NCBI GenBank assembly: GCA_963669285.2
Contig: CAXXSI010000010.1
Span: 1 to 64,000, forward strand
Length of the DNA stretch: 64,000 bases
Direction of reading: 5' to 3'
Source of the DNA: JAWKWH01 sp963669285
Lineage (GTDB): Bacteria; Pseudomonadota; Alphaproteobacteria; Rhizobiales; Rhizobiaceae
The notes under the pieces are model-generated. The model was not told the origin of the DNA and ran no database searches. It saw nothing but the letters and a program-made list of their open reading frames with translations. The translations under genes and the position numbers were made by a program. Every line of letters starts with the position of its first letter. Position 1 is the stretch's first letter. Positions 9,491 through 18,500 of the stretch are shown here, piece by piece.

Positions 9491-10453
9491 TCAATACGCC
9501 GTCCTGCGTTCCTCGCTCGGCGGGCGGCCGAACAAAACGCGGTAGCTCTGGGCGAAATAGCTGTGCGAGGTAAAGCCGGTCGCGATGGCGACATCGAGGA
9601 TCGGCATGTTGGTCTGGCGCAGCAACTCGCGCGCGCGCTCAAGCCGAAGCCGCATGTAGTAGCGTCCGGGCGTCATGTTGAGATGGCGCAGAAACAGCCG
9701 CTCGACCTGCCGTACAGACAAGCCCGCCGATTTCGCCAACTGCACGGCGGAATAGGGCTCGTCGAGATTGTCGGCCATCAGTTCGACGATCTTGCGCAGT
9801 TTTTCCGATTTCCCCGTCAGATCGCGTTCCGGTCCGACCCGCTGCCGGTCGGTGGCGGTACGGATACGCTCGTGCTGGAACTGATTGGCCACCTCGTTGG
9901 CGATCCCGGCGCCGAAGTCGCCGCGCACGATCTCCAACATCAGGTCGATCGAGGTCGTGCCGCCGGCGCTTGTGTATCGTTTGCGGTCGATCTCGAACAC
10001 ATTGCCGGTACATTCGATATCGGGAAAGCGCTCCTGAAATCCGGCCCGGTTTTCCCAGTGGATGGTGCAGCGGTGGTCTTCCAGCTGTCCGGCTTCGGCC
10101 AGAACGTATGAACCGAGCGACAATGCCCCGATTTTGCCGCCGCGCCTGCCCCAGTTGCGCAGCGCGCCAAGAACCTTGCTTTTGCCGGGAAACTCCGTCG
10201 TCAGTCCGGCACAGATGAACAGAATGTCGCCCGGCGGCATGTCCGAAACCGCATAATCGACCTTCAGCGGCAGCCCGTTGGAGGCAAATACCGATTCACC
10301 ATCCGGTGAGACCGTGGTCCACTGATAGAAGTCATGGCCAGTCACGCGGTTGACAGAGCGCAGCGTGTCGATCGCTGCAGACAGCGAGAACATTGAGAAT
10401 TTGTCGACCAGCAGAAAAACGAACTGGCGATTCGTGGTCATTGCATCGGACAT
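9491..10453 (-). CDS. GlxA-family transcriptional regulator (DJ-1/PfpI sensor plus AraC HTH)
   Basis: 320 residues. Residues about 8-175 form a DJ-1/PfpI-like amidotransferase fold used as a sensor (FVFLLVDKFSMFSLSAAIDTLRSVNR at the start, then IGALSLGSYVLAEAG where the family has its nucleophile elbow, with Ser rather than Cys). The C-terminal third is an AraC domain: YSAVQLAKSAGLSVRQVERLF and IATGFTSHSYFAQSYRVLFGRPPSE. The subgroup includes regulators of choline, carnitine and arginine breakdown, but no such target is adjacent. The ATG at 10453 is preferred; a second ATG lies four codons in. The frame runs open far upstream into the polysaccharide gene, but that part is not coding. Confidence 0.85.
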   Translation of the reverse strand: MSDAMTTNRQFVFLLVDKFSMFSLSAAIDTLRSVNRVTGHDFYQWTTVSPDGESVFASNGLPLKVDYAVSDMPPGDILFICAGLTTEFPGKSKVLGALRNWGRRGGKIGALSLGSYVLAEAGQLEDHRCTIHWENRAGFQERFPDIECTGNVFEIDRKRYTSAGGTTSIDLMLEIVRGDFGAGIANEVANQFQHERIRTATDRQRVGPERDLTGKSEKLRKIVELMADNLDEPYSAVQLAKSAGLSVRQVERLFLRHLNMTPGRYYMRLRLERARELLRQTNMPILDVAIATGFTSHSYFAQSYRVLFGRPPSEERRTAY

Positions 10454-10551
10454 GGCAGGCGCTTCTACCGCAAGCGCGCGCGCCCCGGAAGATGGTTTTT
10501 GTTCCAATTTGATGTTCGGTGAGATTCGGCGCCCGATGTCTGACCAACGGT

Positions 10552-12881
10552 TCAGGCACGGCGGCGTGCCCGTCGCTCGGCGAGATCGTAGATCGCACTG
10601 CGAACATCGCGTAGTTCGTCGCAGATATCTTCGACCTGGCTCTGCTCCCGTTTCAATCTGCGTTCTACGGCTTGGGCGTCGGTTCGGCTTGCGGCGGCGC
10701 GGTTGTTGGCGGTGATTGAGCGGGATCCGGTCCGCCCGCCGGTGGTTGGGGTGCGGCTGCAACGGGGTATGGATAGACCGGTTGCGGGTATGGCATCGGC
10801 TGAAAAGCCGGCGCGGGATAGATGGGAGCGGGATAGACCGGTCCACCATAGGGACCGGCAATCGGAAACGCATGCGGATAGGGATATGCCGCAGGATGAA
10901 CGGGCGCGCCATGCACGGGGTATGGCGGCTGAATTGGCGCAGCCGTCGCCGGACCCGGTGGCGATAGACCTTCGGACGCCGTCGTTCGGGCATCCGCTTC
11001 CACAGTTTCCGGTGCAGGCGATTGGCGTTCGCGCCGCCCCCGTACCGCCGCAGGCGCTGGACGCATCGGCCGCCCCGACCTTGAAGGCGGACGTTGATGT
11101 GTAGATCCGCCACCGAACAGTCCGTCTGCCGCACCGCGCAATCCACCAATGCCAAGGCCAACCAGAAAGCCGGCTAAAGTACCGGCAATCGATATCATTG
11201 ATCGTGATGGGCCGACCGGCTGAAGCGGGGCCGAGGCTGGAGAAATGACACTGATATTCGCGGCGTTCAGGCCTTGCAGTTCGCCTGCCTCGCGCGCTCT
11301 CAGCAGATAGGATTCGTATATTGCCCGTTTTGCTGCCGCATCGCGCTCCATTTCGCGCAGCGTTACCATGTCCTCGCTGACGACCACCTGGCGCGCCTTC
11401 AGGGCCGCCAGGCGAGCTGATAGTTGCTGCTCCAGTTCCACGGCGCGCTTGACTTCGACCTGCATCGAGGCGGCAATTCGCCTCAATTCGTCACGCAGTT
11501 GTTCGCGGGCACCCTGGAGCTGCGATTGTATTGCACGTGCCTGCGGGTGCTTGGCGCCGTATTTTACAGCCGCCTGGCTCGCCTGCCGTTGGAGATCGGC
11601 ATATTGAGTTCGCAATTCGGTGATCACGCTGGAAGTGATGCCTTCAGGCAATGCGCCACCCAACGCCGAATCGATATCAAGAGACCGCGCCGAGGCCGCT
11701 TTGGCGTTTAGTTCGATGGTCTTGGCTCTGGCGGTCGACAATTGGTCGTTGATCTTGATGATCTCGTCGTCGCCGATCAGCCTTCCCCTGGCATCGATCA
11801 GATCGTGTTCGCCCTTGAACGCCTCGACCTTGCGCTCGGCTTCCTCGACGTTTGCGCGCAATTGGTCGAGTTTTGATCCAAGCTCGTCGGCCGCGCGGCC
11901 AGCGGCGGATGACATGAACTGACCGCTGTTTTCCAGAAATACGTCGACAATTGTATTGGCGATCAAAGCCGATTTCTCGGCGCTCTGTGTCTTGACCCCG
12001 ACAGTGACGACAAAAGTCTTGCCGCTGCGAATGACCTCTGTGTTTTCGAGCAATGTCTGAACCGCCAGCGCATGGCTGCGGCCCGGCCCGGAAGCACCAT
12101 CCTGTCGCGTCAGCAGCGAACGCAGCAGCCCGACCACATTGGGTACGCCGAAACTGCTCGACAAGCCGTTGAATTCCGCGTCGTTGTCGAGATTGAGCCG
12201 GTCGACCACCTTGGTCGCCACGCTGCTCGACGTCATGATTCGAACCTGGTTTTCGACCATGGCGATCGCGGTGCTGGGCGCGACATTGGAGTTGACCAAC
12301 TCGCGGTCAACGAGCCTGATATCCCGGGGGTCCACCAGAATCTCGCCGACGGCTTCATACTTCTTCGGAGTTGCCAGGGCGACCATGACGCCGATGAGCG
12401 CGCCGGCGATTGTTGTCGCGGCGATAAGGCGTTTCGAACGCCTGATACCGCCGATCACCTTACCCGGATCAACAAGCGGCTGCGGACCATAGTTTTGCGT
12501 ATCGTATTCTTCGCCGGTGGCGGTCTCATCGATCTTGGTGTCATTGTCGGCAGGCGGATAACGCCGCCGCTCGGCGCGGTGTCTTATCTGCTCGGCGATA
12601 TCCGCATCGGCGTCCAGTTGCGCTGCAACGTCACGGTCAAGCGCTGCCTCATCCGTTTCTTGTTGGTCCGGCGTTGCAGCCAGAGCATGCAACAGCGGAT
12701 TTGGCCTGGCCTCGCGTCTGGACCGCGCAATTCTATGCTGAAAAGCCAGATCCCTTTCGCGCTCGGCCGCGGACAGAAGCGAGCCTTTCGGATTGCCAGT
12801 CCGGTTTTCGCCTGGTCCGTTTCCAATCGAAAGCAGGGAACCGCTGCGTCCGCCGGGACCGATATTTTTCTGATCTGGCAT
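10552..12881 (-). CDS. Wzz/GumC-type polysaccharide co-polymerase, probable C-terminal frameshift
   Basis: Inner-membrane chain-length or export protein for a surface polysaccharide. A charged cytoplasmic region of about 135 residues precedes the Wzz domain. TM1 is at residues 152-170 and TM2 at 562-580, with a long periplasmic coiled-coil region between them (about 330-530). No tyrosine-kinase domain follows. Instead there is a Pro/Tyr/Ala-rich tail (about 640-738) with repeats such as YPAPIYPAP. The open frame ends at 10665 with PTPKP, but the next frame continues without a gap as AVERRLKREQSQVEDICDELRDV and ends in RRARRRA at 10552. That coiled-coil ending looks like a genuine C-terminus, so I infer one indel near 10680. 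It is divergent from the flippase gene. Confidence 0.8.
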
Positions 12882-13132
12882 GGGCGCTTGTTGCTCGGGG
12901 CACGTCCTGACTGGAATTTTACTAAACCGGCTCCGACCAGCTTGGGAATCGGCTGAATATTGGTTAATCCAAGCTAAACAGGCATGGAAAACAAAACGTT
13001 AATTTCAGTCACTTCGCACATATGGTTGTCGGTGAAACGGTGCAACCCGGCAAATGCGCCAATGCCAGTTGAACTCCGGATTAAGCTTTGCCCCCTATTT
13101 GTAACCTGTAAAAGGGACGCCGCGAGGGTTGG

Positions 13133-14392
13133 ATGGCGACAATTTCGGAGTTTCTGGCCGCCCGGGCCGGGCTGCTGAAAGGTTACGGATCGGCGCTTAG
13201 CGGATCGATCGGCCGCCTTGTATTCTCGCTTGCCTATTTCGTGCTTTTGGCCAACTCTCTGTCCATTGCCGAGTTCGGCATCTTCGCCACCGCATCGGCA
13301 ACCGGCGTGGTTCTATCGCGCATATTTGCGTTCGGATTCGTATCGCCTCTGTACCGGATTGCCACGGTGAAACCGCAACTGGTTGGTGTTTATGCCGCGG
13401 GGTTTCTGGCATTTGGCCTGGTATCACTGCCGGTTGTCGCGCTGATCGCCTGGATGGTTCACGGCGCGATCTTTGCTGCCAACATGGCAATCGGTGCCTT
13501 TGCCTTGGTTGTCGTCAGTGAAGTGCTGCTGTGGCGGTTGGCTGAGACCGTGATCATCGTCAACAACGGCATGGGCCGGTTCGGCCGCGCCGCTATTCTG
13601 GTGATTCTCGGGACCTTCTTTCGCGCCCTCGCGGCGTTGTTCTTCGCCTATGCAGGTGCTGCATCGTTGGACGCGTGGGCCTGGTATTACCTCGGAGCAA
13701 ATGCCGTTTCGCTGGGTGTTGCAGCGCTTTTCTTCTATCCGGGGCACCGTTTGAGGTTCGCGCCGCGCCTGTATGGCCGCAGATTGATGGATTCCTTCGC
13801 CGTCTCCGGCTCCGAAGTGTTGTTCTACCTGCAAATGGAACTGGACAAACTGCTTGTTCTGGCCATGGGCGGGCCACAGATTGCGGGTATTTATGCCATC
13901 GTCATGCGTCTGGTGGATCTGACCGCGGTCCCCATCCGCGTTTTCACCATGATGCTGATACAGGCGATGATGCGCTCGCCGGAGATGTTGCGCAGGGCCT
14001 GGCTGAAACTCGGTATCGAAGCCGGCATTTTCTCGGTTTCCGTTGCCGCTTTGCTGGTCCTTTCCGGGGTATTGCATGTTTATCCGGGGCTTCTGGGCGA
14101 CAATGTTGCGCAAATCGCACCAATCATCGGATTCGCACTATTGGTGCCGGCTTTCCGCAATCTCGTCGAATACCAGGCTGAGCTTCTCTACGCCCGCGGA
14201 CAGACGGTATTACGTGCGATCAATCTTGCCCTGCTGGCGGGAGCCAAGGCGGTATTGCTGATAGCACTTATGTCTGTCGTGTCCGGCGCTACGCCCTTGT
14301 TGGCGTGGTTAAATGCCGTTTTTGCAGCGCTTTATCTGATTTCCGCTGCGCTCACTTACGCGGCGCTCAGACGCCCGGCCAAGCCGCTTTGA
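13133..14392 (+). CDS. Wzx-like lipopolysaccharide/exopolysaccharide flippase
   Basis: 419 residues with about twelve hydrophobic segments across the whole length, as in the polysaccharide-transport branch of the MOP superfamily. It would move an undecaprenyl-linked repeat unit across the inner membrane. The start at 13133 has GAGGG six bases before it. The first helix region reads GRLVFSLAYFVLLANSLSIAEFGIFATAS, a typical PST entry with the AEFG motif. The flanking co-polymerase (divergent) and the transferase genes support a polysaccharide role. The 250-base divergent interval at 12882-13132 must hold both promoters, but I found no clear elements in it. Substrate unknown. Confidence 0.8.
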   Translation: MATISEFLAARAGLLKGYGSALSGSIGRLVFSLAYFVLLANSLSIAEFGIFATASATGVVLSRIFAFGFVSPLYRIATVKPQLVGVYAAGFLAFGLVSLPVVALIAWMVHGAIFAANMAIGAFALVVVSEVLLWRLAETVIIVNNGMGRFGRAAILVILGTFFRALAALFFAYAGAASLDAWAWYYLGANAVSLGVAALFFYPGHRLRFAPRLYGRRLMDSFAVSGSEVLFYLQMELDKLLVLAMGGPQIAGIYAIVMRLVDLTAVPIRVFTMMLIQAMMRSPEMLRRAWLKLGIEAGIFSVSVAALLVLSGVLHVYPGLLGDNVAQIAPIIGFALLVPAFRNLVEYQAELLYARGQTVLRAINLALLAGAKAVLLIALMSVVSGATPLLAWLNAVFAALYLISAALTYAALRRPAKPL

Positions 14393-14395
14393 GGT

Positions 14396-15286
14396 TCAGG
14401 CCGCTTCGATGATACGGCGAACGCTGTCGAGTTTGGTGCCGACAAAGCTCTGTAATCCGATCGCGACCTGATGCGGTGCCATGTCGGCGACAAATCCGGC
14501 GAGATCCGCCTCGCCAAGTTCAGGTCCGTCCCAGTAAATATGGCAAAGCTCGTCTTCGGTGTGATTGTGACCCCGCCCGCCGAGAACGTCATCCACGTAA
14601 CGCCCGTAGAGCATGCATTCGGAAAACTCGCGGCTGGTCGCGATTGCCTCAACCCAGTGCTGGCCATGGATCTGCTCAATGCGTTCACACATCGCCTTGA
14701 GCGTGTCGCGACGCCAGGCGATCACCGTGGCGATATAGTCATGCATTGACCGGTTATCCGCATCGAGCCCCAATGCCTGTCCGGCATTGGCCGACCATCG
14801 GCGGTGTAGTTTGAGTTCGGGGTTGTTCAGAGCGTTGTCACGACGCAGAAATCTGAGCTTATCGCCTCGCCACAGGTCGCCACAGTTGAATTGGCGCAGA
14901 AACACCACGTCCGAATCGCAAAAGAGCAATGCCGCAGCATCGGTGTGGCGGGCGACGGCCAGCCGGCGCAGCTGCTGTACATGCCAGCCGCGCAAGGGTT
15001 TTGTGCGAAAGCTGAGCCAGATATGCCGTGAAAACAGGCTCGTCGGATCACGCATCACGTGCAGCCATTGCGGCAGCAGATCCCGCTCGTCGACTATGAG
15101 CCGGTTGGTCGATTCCAGGGATCTGAACAACTGCACATCGTGGCTGGCGACCAGGATCAAGTGCTTGTCGAAACCCGAGACATGCCGGTCAAGGGTTTCG
15201 CAAAGGAGCTTGCAACGCTCAAAGTCTCCGGCAAAGCTGGCCGTCACCACCGCAACGGACCTGTCCGCGGCAGTGTTGCCGGTCAT
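14396..15286 (-). CDS. DUF6492-type protein, probable glycosyltransferase
   Basis: 296 residues. The N-terminus (SVAVVTASFAGDFERCKLLCETLDRH) and the central LLFCDSDVVFLRQF, a DxD-like metal site at about residues 123-125, match the GT-A-like DUF6492 family found in alphaproteobacterial polysaccharide loci. There is no signal peptide or membrane segment, so it should act on the cytoplasmic face. Its start overlaps the stop of the upstream WecG-type gene as ATGA, and it converges on the flippase gene with four bases between stops. Donor and acceptor are unknown. Confidence 0.7.
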   Translation of the reverse strand: MTGNTAADRSVAVVTASFAGDFERCKLLCETLDRHVSGFDKHLILVASHDVQLFRSLESTNRLIVDERDLLPQWLHVMRDPTSLFSRHIWLSFRTKPLRGWHVQQLRRLAVARHTDAAALLFCDSDVVFLRQFNCGDLWRGDKLRFLRRDNALNNPELKLHRRWSANAGQALGLDADNRSMHDYIATVIAWRRDTLKAMCERIEQIHGQHWVEAIATSREFSECMLYGRYVDDVLGGRGHNHTEDELCHIYWDGPELGEADLAGFVADMAPHQVAIGLQSFVGTKLDSVRRIIEAA

Positions 15287-16071
15287 ACGCCTGCCCCTGC
15301 ACGTTTCAGCCCCAGTTTCTGTCGCGCCACGCGCAGCAGAAACAACGGATTACCAAGCACATAGCGGCGCCACATCCGCGCCGGTTCCAGGCACAGTCGA
15401 TAGAACCATTCCATTCGCAACCGGCGAACTGCCAGCGGTGCCCGGGGAACCGCACCGCTTAGGAAGTCGAGCAGCGCGCCGACCGCAATCGGCATTGTGC
15501 AGGAGCCCTCCGACAGGTTGCGGGCAATCCATTTTTCCTGTCTGGGCACCCCCATCGCGACGAGCACGATATCGGGGCGAAGTTCGCCGACCCGCTCGAT
15601 CACCGACGCCTCTTCCTCCGGTCTCAGAAAACCGTCATTGAGATAGATAAAACGGTGCTGGGGCATTCTTTGAACCAGGTCCGCAGTCGCTTTTTCGCCA
15701 TTTTCCCGTACGGCACCGACAATTGCCACGGTAAGCGGCTTTTTGATACCCGTCAGCAGAGCCGGTACAAAGTCCGTCCCGTTCAGGTTTTGCGTGAAAG
15801 GTTGCCCATAGAGCAACTTTGCCGCGATGTCGACACCGACACCGTCAGGCAGAACCAGGAAGGTTCTCAAAATGTCGGTGAATTCCGGATCTTCTACCGC
15901 CGTATTGGCGCTATGCGCATTCAGAAAGGCAACCTTCGTGAACCGTCTGTTGACCAGCGCCTGTTCGAGAAAGGAGATCGCATCGTCCTGGCCGGTATTG
16001 GCGACCTGAACGCCAAGAATGTTCATGGCGTTCATGGTGTTGGACGGATCAATGGGGGCCTGCAGGTTCAT
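15283..16071 (-). CDS. WecG/TagA/CpsF-family glycosyltransferase
   Basis: 262 residues, GT26 family. These enzymes add a sugar, often an N-acetyl amino sugar, as the second residue on a lipid-linked acceptor. Visible landmarks are FLNAHSANTAVEDPEF at about 47-62, the LPDGVGV loop at about 73-79, GTDFVPALL, and ALLDFLSGAVPRAPLAVRRLRMEWFYRL near the C-terminus. The family's DG-x-G loop and the N-x-H segment are intact. Overlapping ATGA junctions on both sides couple it to the GT4-like gene upstream and the DUF6492 gene downstream. With these neighbours it most likely builds the repeat unit exported by the nearby flippase. Confidence 0.9.
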   Translation of the reverse strand: MNLQAPIDPSNTMNAMNILGVQVANTGQDDAISFLEQALVNRRFTKVAFLNAHSANTAVEDPEFTDILRTFLVLPDGVGVDIAAKLLYGQPFTQNLNGTDFVPALLTGIKKPLTVAIVGAVRENGEKATADLVQRMPQHRFIYLNDGFLRPEEEASVIERVGELRPDIVLVAMGVPRQEKWIARNLSEGSCTMPIAVGALLDFLSGAVPRAPLAVRRLRMEWFYRLCLEPARMWRRYVLGNPLFLLRVARQKLGLKRAGAGV

Positions 16072-17243
16072 GCCGGTGCGGTCTCCCGTTCGCGGCCGAA
16101 GGCATGCAAACCTGTGGCGATATTCTCGTTGAGCCCATCAAACTGTGCATTGAAGAACGCCGAGCCGTTGACATGCGCATTCGGATTTGCCGCCAGCCCC
16201 ATCATCGCATCTGCGAAAGCCTGCGGCTCGTCGGTGACAACGCAATTTTTTGGGATTGTCGCAATCCCACGCACTGCTGATGTGGTGGCAACGGCCGGCA
16301 ATCCCAGTTCAAATGTCTCGATCGTCTTGAGCTGCACGCCGGTTCCCGCCCGGCTGACCAACGGTACAACGCCGGCCGCGCAGACGAACTCGTCGGCATT
16401 GTCGACCCGGCCGGCAAATTGAATGTTTGGGTGCCGGCGTTTCACGTCGTTCGGCGTGCTTCCGCCGACGGCAATCTTGAAGTCCGGATCGAGAAGAGGC
16501 ACGACCTTGCCCAGGAACCATTCCAGCCCGATTCGGTTCGGTTGCCAGGTCCAGGTGCCGATGAGGGCCGCATCGTACGAGATGGTCCTCGTTTTCGGCA
16601 AAGCCACAGCGTCTGTGCGGGTCACCAGCGGCAGCGTTGCGGATTTCTCAGGCGTTGCGATGCCGAGCGCATGGCGGTCAGCGTCGGCGAGCGTGAACAC
16701 GAACCGGGCTCGCCGGCAAAGCCGCGTTTCGATCGCTTCGAGCAACCGCGCCTCGCGGGCGAACAGAAATCGCTTGATTGGATGGTTAGCCGCTTTCGCA
16801 TTCTGCCTGGCCGAGACATGTTCGACATTGTGTGCCACGAACAGCGCCGGTTTGTCTGTCAGCACCGCTTCAAAGGCGGCCGTCATCTGAACGGCATTGA
16901 GCACATAGCCGTCATACGGTCCGGCCGTTTCAAGCGCCTGTTTGAAGTCGCTATCGGATATCGCCCGCAGTTTTGCCGAAGACACGGTCAGACCGGCTGA
17001 GAAAGCGTCGACCAACCAACGGATCTTTTGACCGAGCGATGCTTTGTCCGTTGTCGGGTCAAGTGTTCCCAGCACGATTGTGTTGCCGGAATCGGCGGGA
17101 ATTCTGCCAGGCCGGACATAACCGACGACGGTTACACGGATCCCCTGACGCCGCAGCGCACCGATGATCGCATCATTGGCGATTTCATAGCCCGTAGACG
17201 GTACGCCGTCGGGTACCAGAGATGTGACAAAAACCAGATGCAT
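16068..17243 (-). CDS. GT4-like glycosyltransferase of the polysaccharide locus
   Basis: 391 residues from the preferred start. The fold looks like GT-B: an N-terminal Rossmann half (HLVFVTSLVPDGVPSTGYEIAN), an AHNVEHVSARQN stretch in the middle, then ALIGTWTWQPNRIGLEWF and a C-terminal half with GVVPLVSRAGTGVQLKTIETFELGLPAVAT. The last holds the E-x7-like glutamate region that binds nucleotide sugar in GT4 enzymes. The ATG at 17243 has CAGGA about nine bases upstream; an in-frame start at 17279 lacks a good ribosome-binding site. First gene of a coupled three-gene unit running towards the flippase. Confidence 0.8.
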   Translation of the reverse strand: MHLVFVTSLVPDGVPSTGYEIANDAIIGALRRQGIRVTVVGYVRPGRIPADSGNTIVLGTLDPTTDKASLGQKIRWLVDAFSAGLTVSSAKLRAISDSDFKQALETAGPYDGYVLNAVQMTAAFEAVLTDKPALFVAHNVEHVSARQNAKAANHPIKRFLFAREARLLEAIETRLCRRARFVFTLADADRHALGIATPEKSATLPLVTRTDAVALPKTRTISYDAALIGTWTWQPNRIGLEWFLGKVVPLLDPDFKIAVGGSTPNDVKRRHPNIQFAGRVDNADEFVCAAGVVPLVSRAGTGVQLKTIETFELGLPAVATTSAVRGIATIPKNCVVTDEPQAFADAMMGLAANPNAHVNGSAFFNAQFDGLNENIATGLHAFGRERETAPA

Positions 17244-17396
17244 GACCGACAATTCCTGAGCGGTCAGGCCTATCAGCAACCCATGAAATGTTGATTAAGC
17301 CAATCGCCAACTACTGATACAGTAGGGGCTTTTCCAAGCGCATGCGCATATTGCCGACCAATGTCGTTAACGCAGCCTTAAAACGAAACCGGTTCT

Positions 17397-18416
17397 ATGG
17401 GCGGCAAAAGGGTTTGCCGCATGATTCCCCGTCTTTCTGACGATGTCTCCGTTATCGCCCGCAGCCGAAATCTACCGGTTGAGGCGATTGAAATTGTTGT
17501 GACGGTTCCGACGTTCAAGCGGCCGGAGTGGCTGTTGCGTACACTTGAATCCCTGAAAAACCAGCAGACAAAGCGGAAATTCGCCGTCGTCATCATCGAG
17601 AACGAGGCCGAATTGCGCGCAGGCGCAACAGCCGCATCGCCGATGATCGAGACCGGCGAATTGACCGGTATGGTCATCGTGGCGCACGAACGCGGCAATT
17701 GCTCGGCCTACAACGCCGGCTGGATGACGGCATTCGTTCATTTTCCCAATTTCAGCCACATCATTGTCATTGACGATGATGAAGTTGCCTCACCGAACTG
17801 GATGGAAACCATGCTGCAGGCCGCCGACAAGTTCGCCGCAGACATTGTTGGCGGCCCCCAAATTCAGGTGTTTGAGAATCCTGAACATGCCGTCTGGGCA
17901 AATCATCCGGTATTTTGCCCGCCCTACAAGACGAGCGGTCGGGTCGAGGCGCTGTATTCGTCGGGCAATCTCCTGGTTTCGCGGGCGGTGCCGGAAGCGC
18001 TTGGAACCCCGTTTCTCGAACCCATGTTTAATTTCATCGGCGGCGGCGATTCCGACTTTTTAAGCCGTGCCCGCCAGGCTGGATTCAAGCTCGCCTGGTG
18101 TGCTGAGGCAGAGGTGCACGAGACCGTGCCGTCCCGGCGGGTGGAAGTAAGCTGGATTCGCGCCCGGGGCTTGCGCAACGGTGTGATCTCAACGCTCGTT
18201 GAGCGACGCAAACGTCGCGACCAGCAATTCGGCGAACTGCGGACCGTCGCCAAGAGCTTTGCGCTCCTGATCGCCGCACCGTTTCGCGCCGCCGGCAAGC
18301 TGATCGCCACGGGCTCCCCGGTGATTGCGGTCTATCCGATCCATGTTGCGCTGGGGCGGGTGATGTCGCATTTCGGCTATGCCAACGAACAGTACCGTCA
18401 GCCTGATAAGAATTGA
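17397..18416 (+). CDS. GT2-family glycosyltransferase
   Basis: 339 residues, or 331 if the ATG at 17421 is used. The N-terminal GT-A domain reads IVVTVPTFKRPEWLLRTLESLKNQ with the metal-binding IIVIDDDEVASPNWME at about residue 120, and GGGDSDFLSRARQAGFKLAW further on for the acceptor/ED-like region. A hydrophobic stretch near the C-terminus (LLIAAPFRAAGKLIATGSPVIAVYPIHVAL) may associate with the membrane. It is divergent from the GT4-like gene and probably belongs to the same polysaccharide locus. Neither start has a strong ribosome-binding site. Confidence 0.85.
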   Translation: MGGKRVCRMIPRLSDDVSVIARSRNLPVEAIEIVVTVPTFKRPEWLLRTLESLKNQQTKRKFAVVIIENEAELRAGATAASPMIETGELTGMVIVAHERGNCSAYNAGWMTAFVHFPNFSHIIVIDDDEVASPNWMETMLQAADKFAADIVGGPQIQVFENPEHAVWANHPVFCPPYKTSGRVEALYSSGNLLVSRAVPEALGTPFLEPMFNFIGGGDSDFLSRARQAGFKLAWCAEAEVHETVPSRRVEVSWIRARGLRNGVISTLVERRKRRDQQFGELRTVAKSFALLIAAPFRAAGKLIATGSPVIAVYPIHVALGRVMSHFGYANEQYRQPDKN

Positions 18417-18500
18417 GCTTTTTCTCCCGGACCCGCCTTTCGGTTGCGCCGGCACCGAATTCGTCTACATGATTTCCCGGATACACATGGGAATAAGATC

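Noticed and set aside
10454..11161. N-terminal extension of the GlxA-type regulator running through the co-polymerase tail
   Set aside because: Arg/His-rich low-complexity translation, while the co-polymerase's Pro/Tyr repeats occupy another frame of the same strand; the regulator domain starts cleanly at 10453.
12072..12956. Open frame of 294 codons opposite the co-polymerase gene
   Set aside because: The opposite strand encodes a recognisable Wzz/GumC protein with membrane helices and coiled coil; no start signals for the shadow frame.
13424..14113. Open frame of 229 codons antisense to the flippase gene
   Set aside because: Hydrophobic pattern of the flippase strand is clear; the shadow frame is Gln/His/Arg-rich with no domain.
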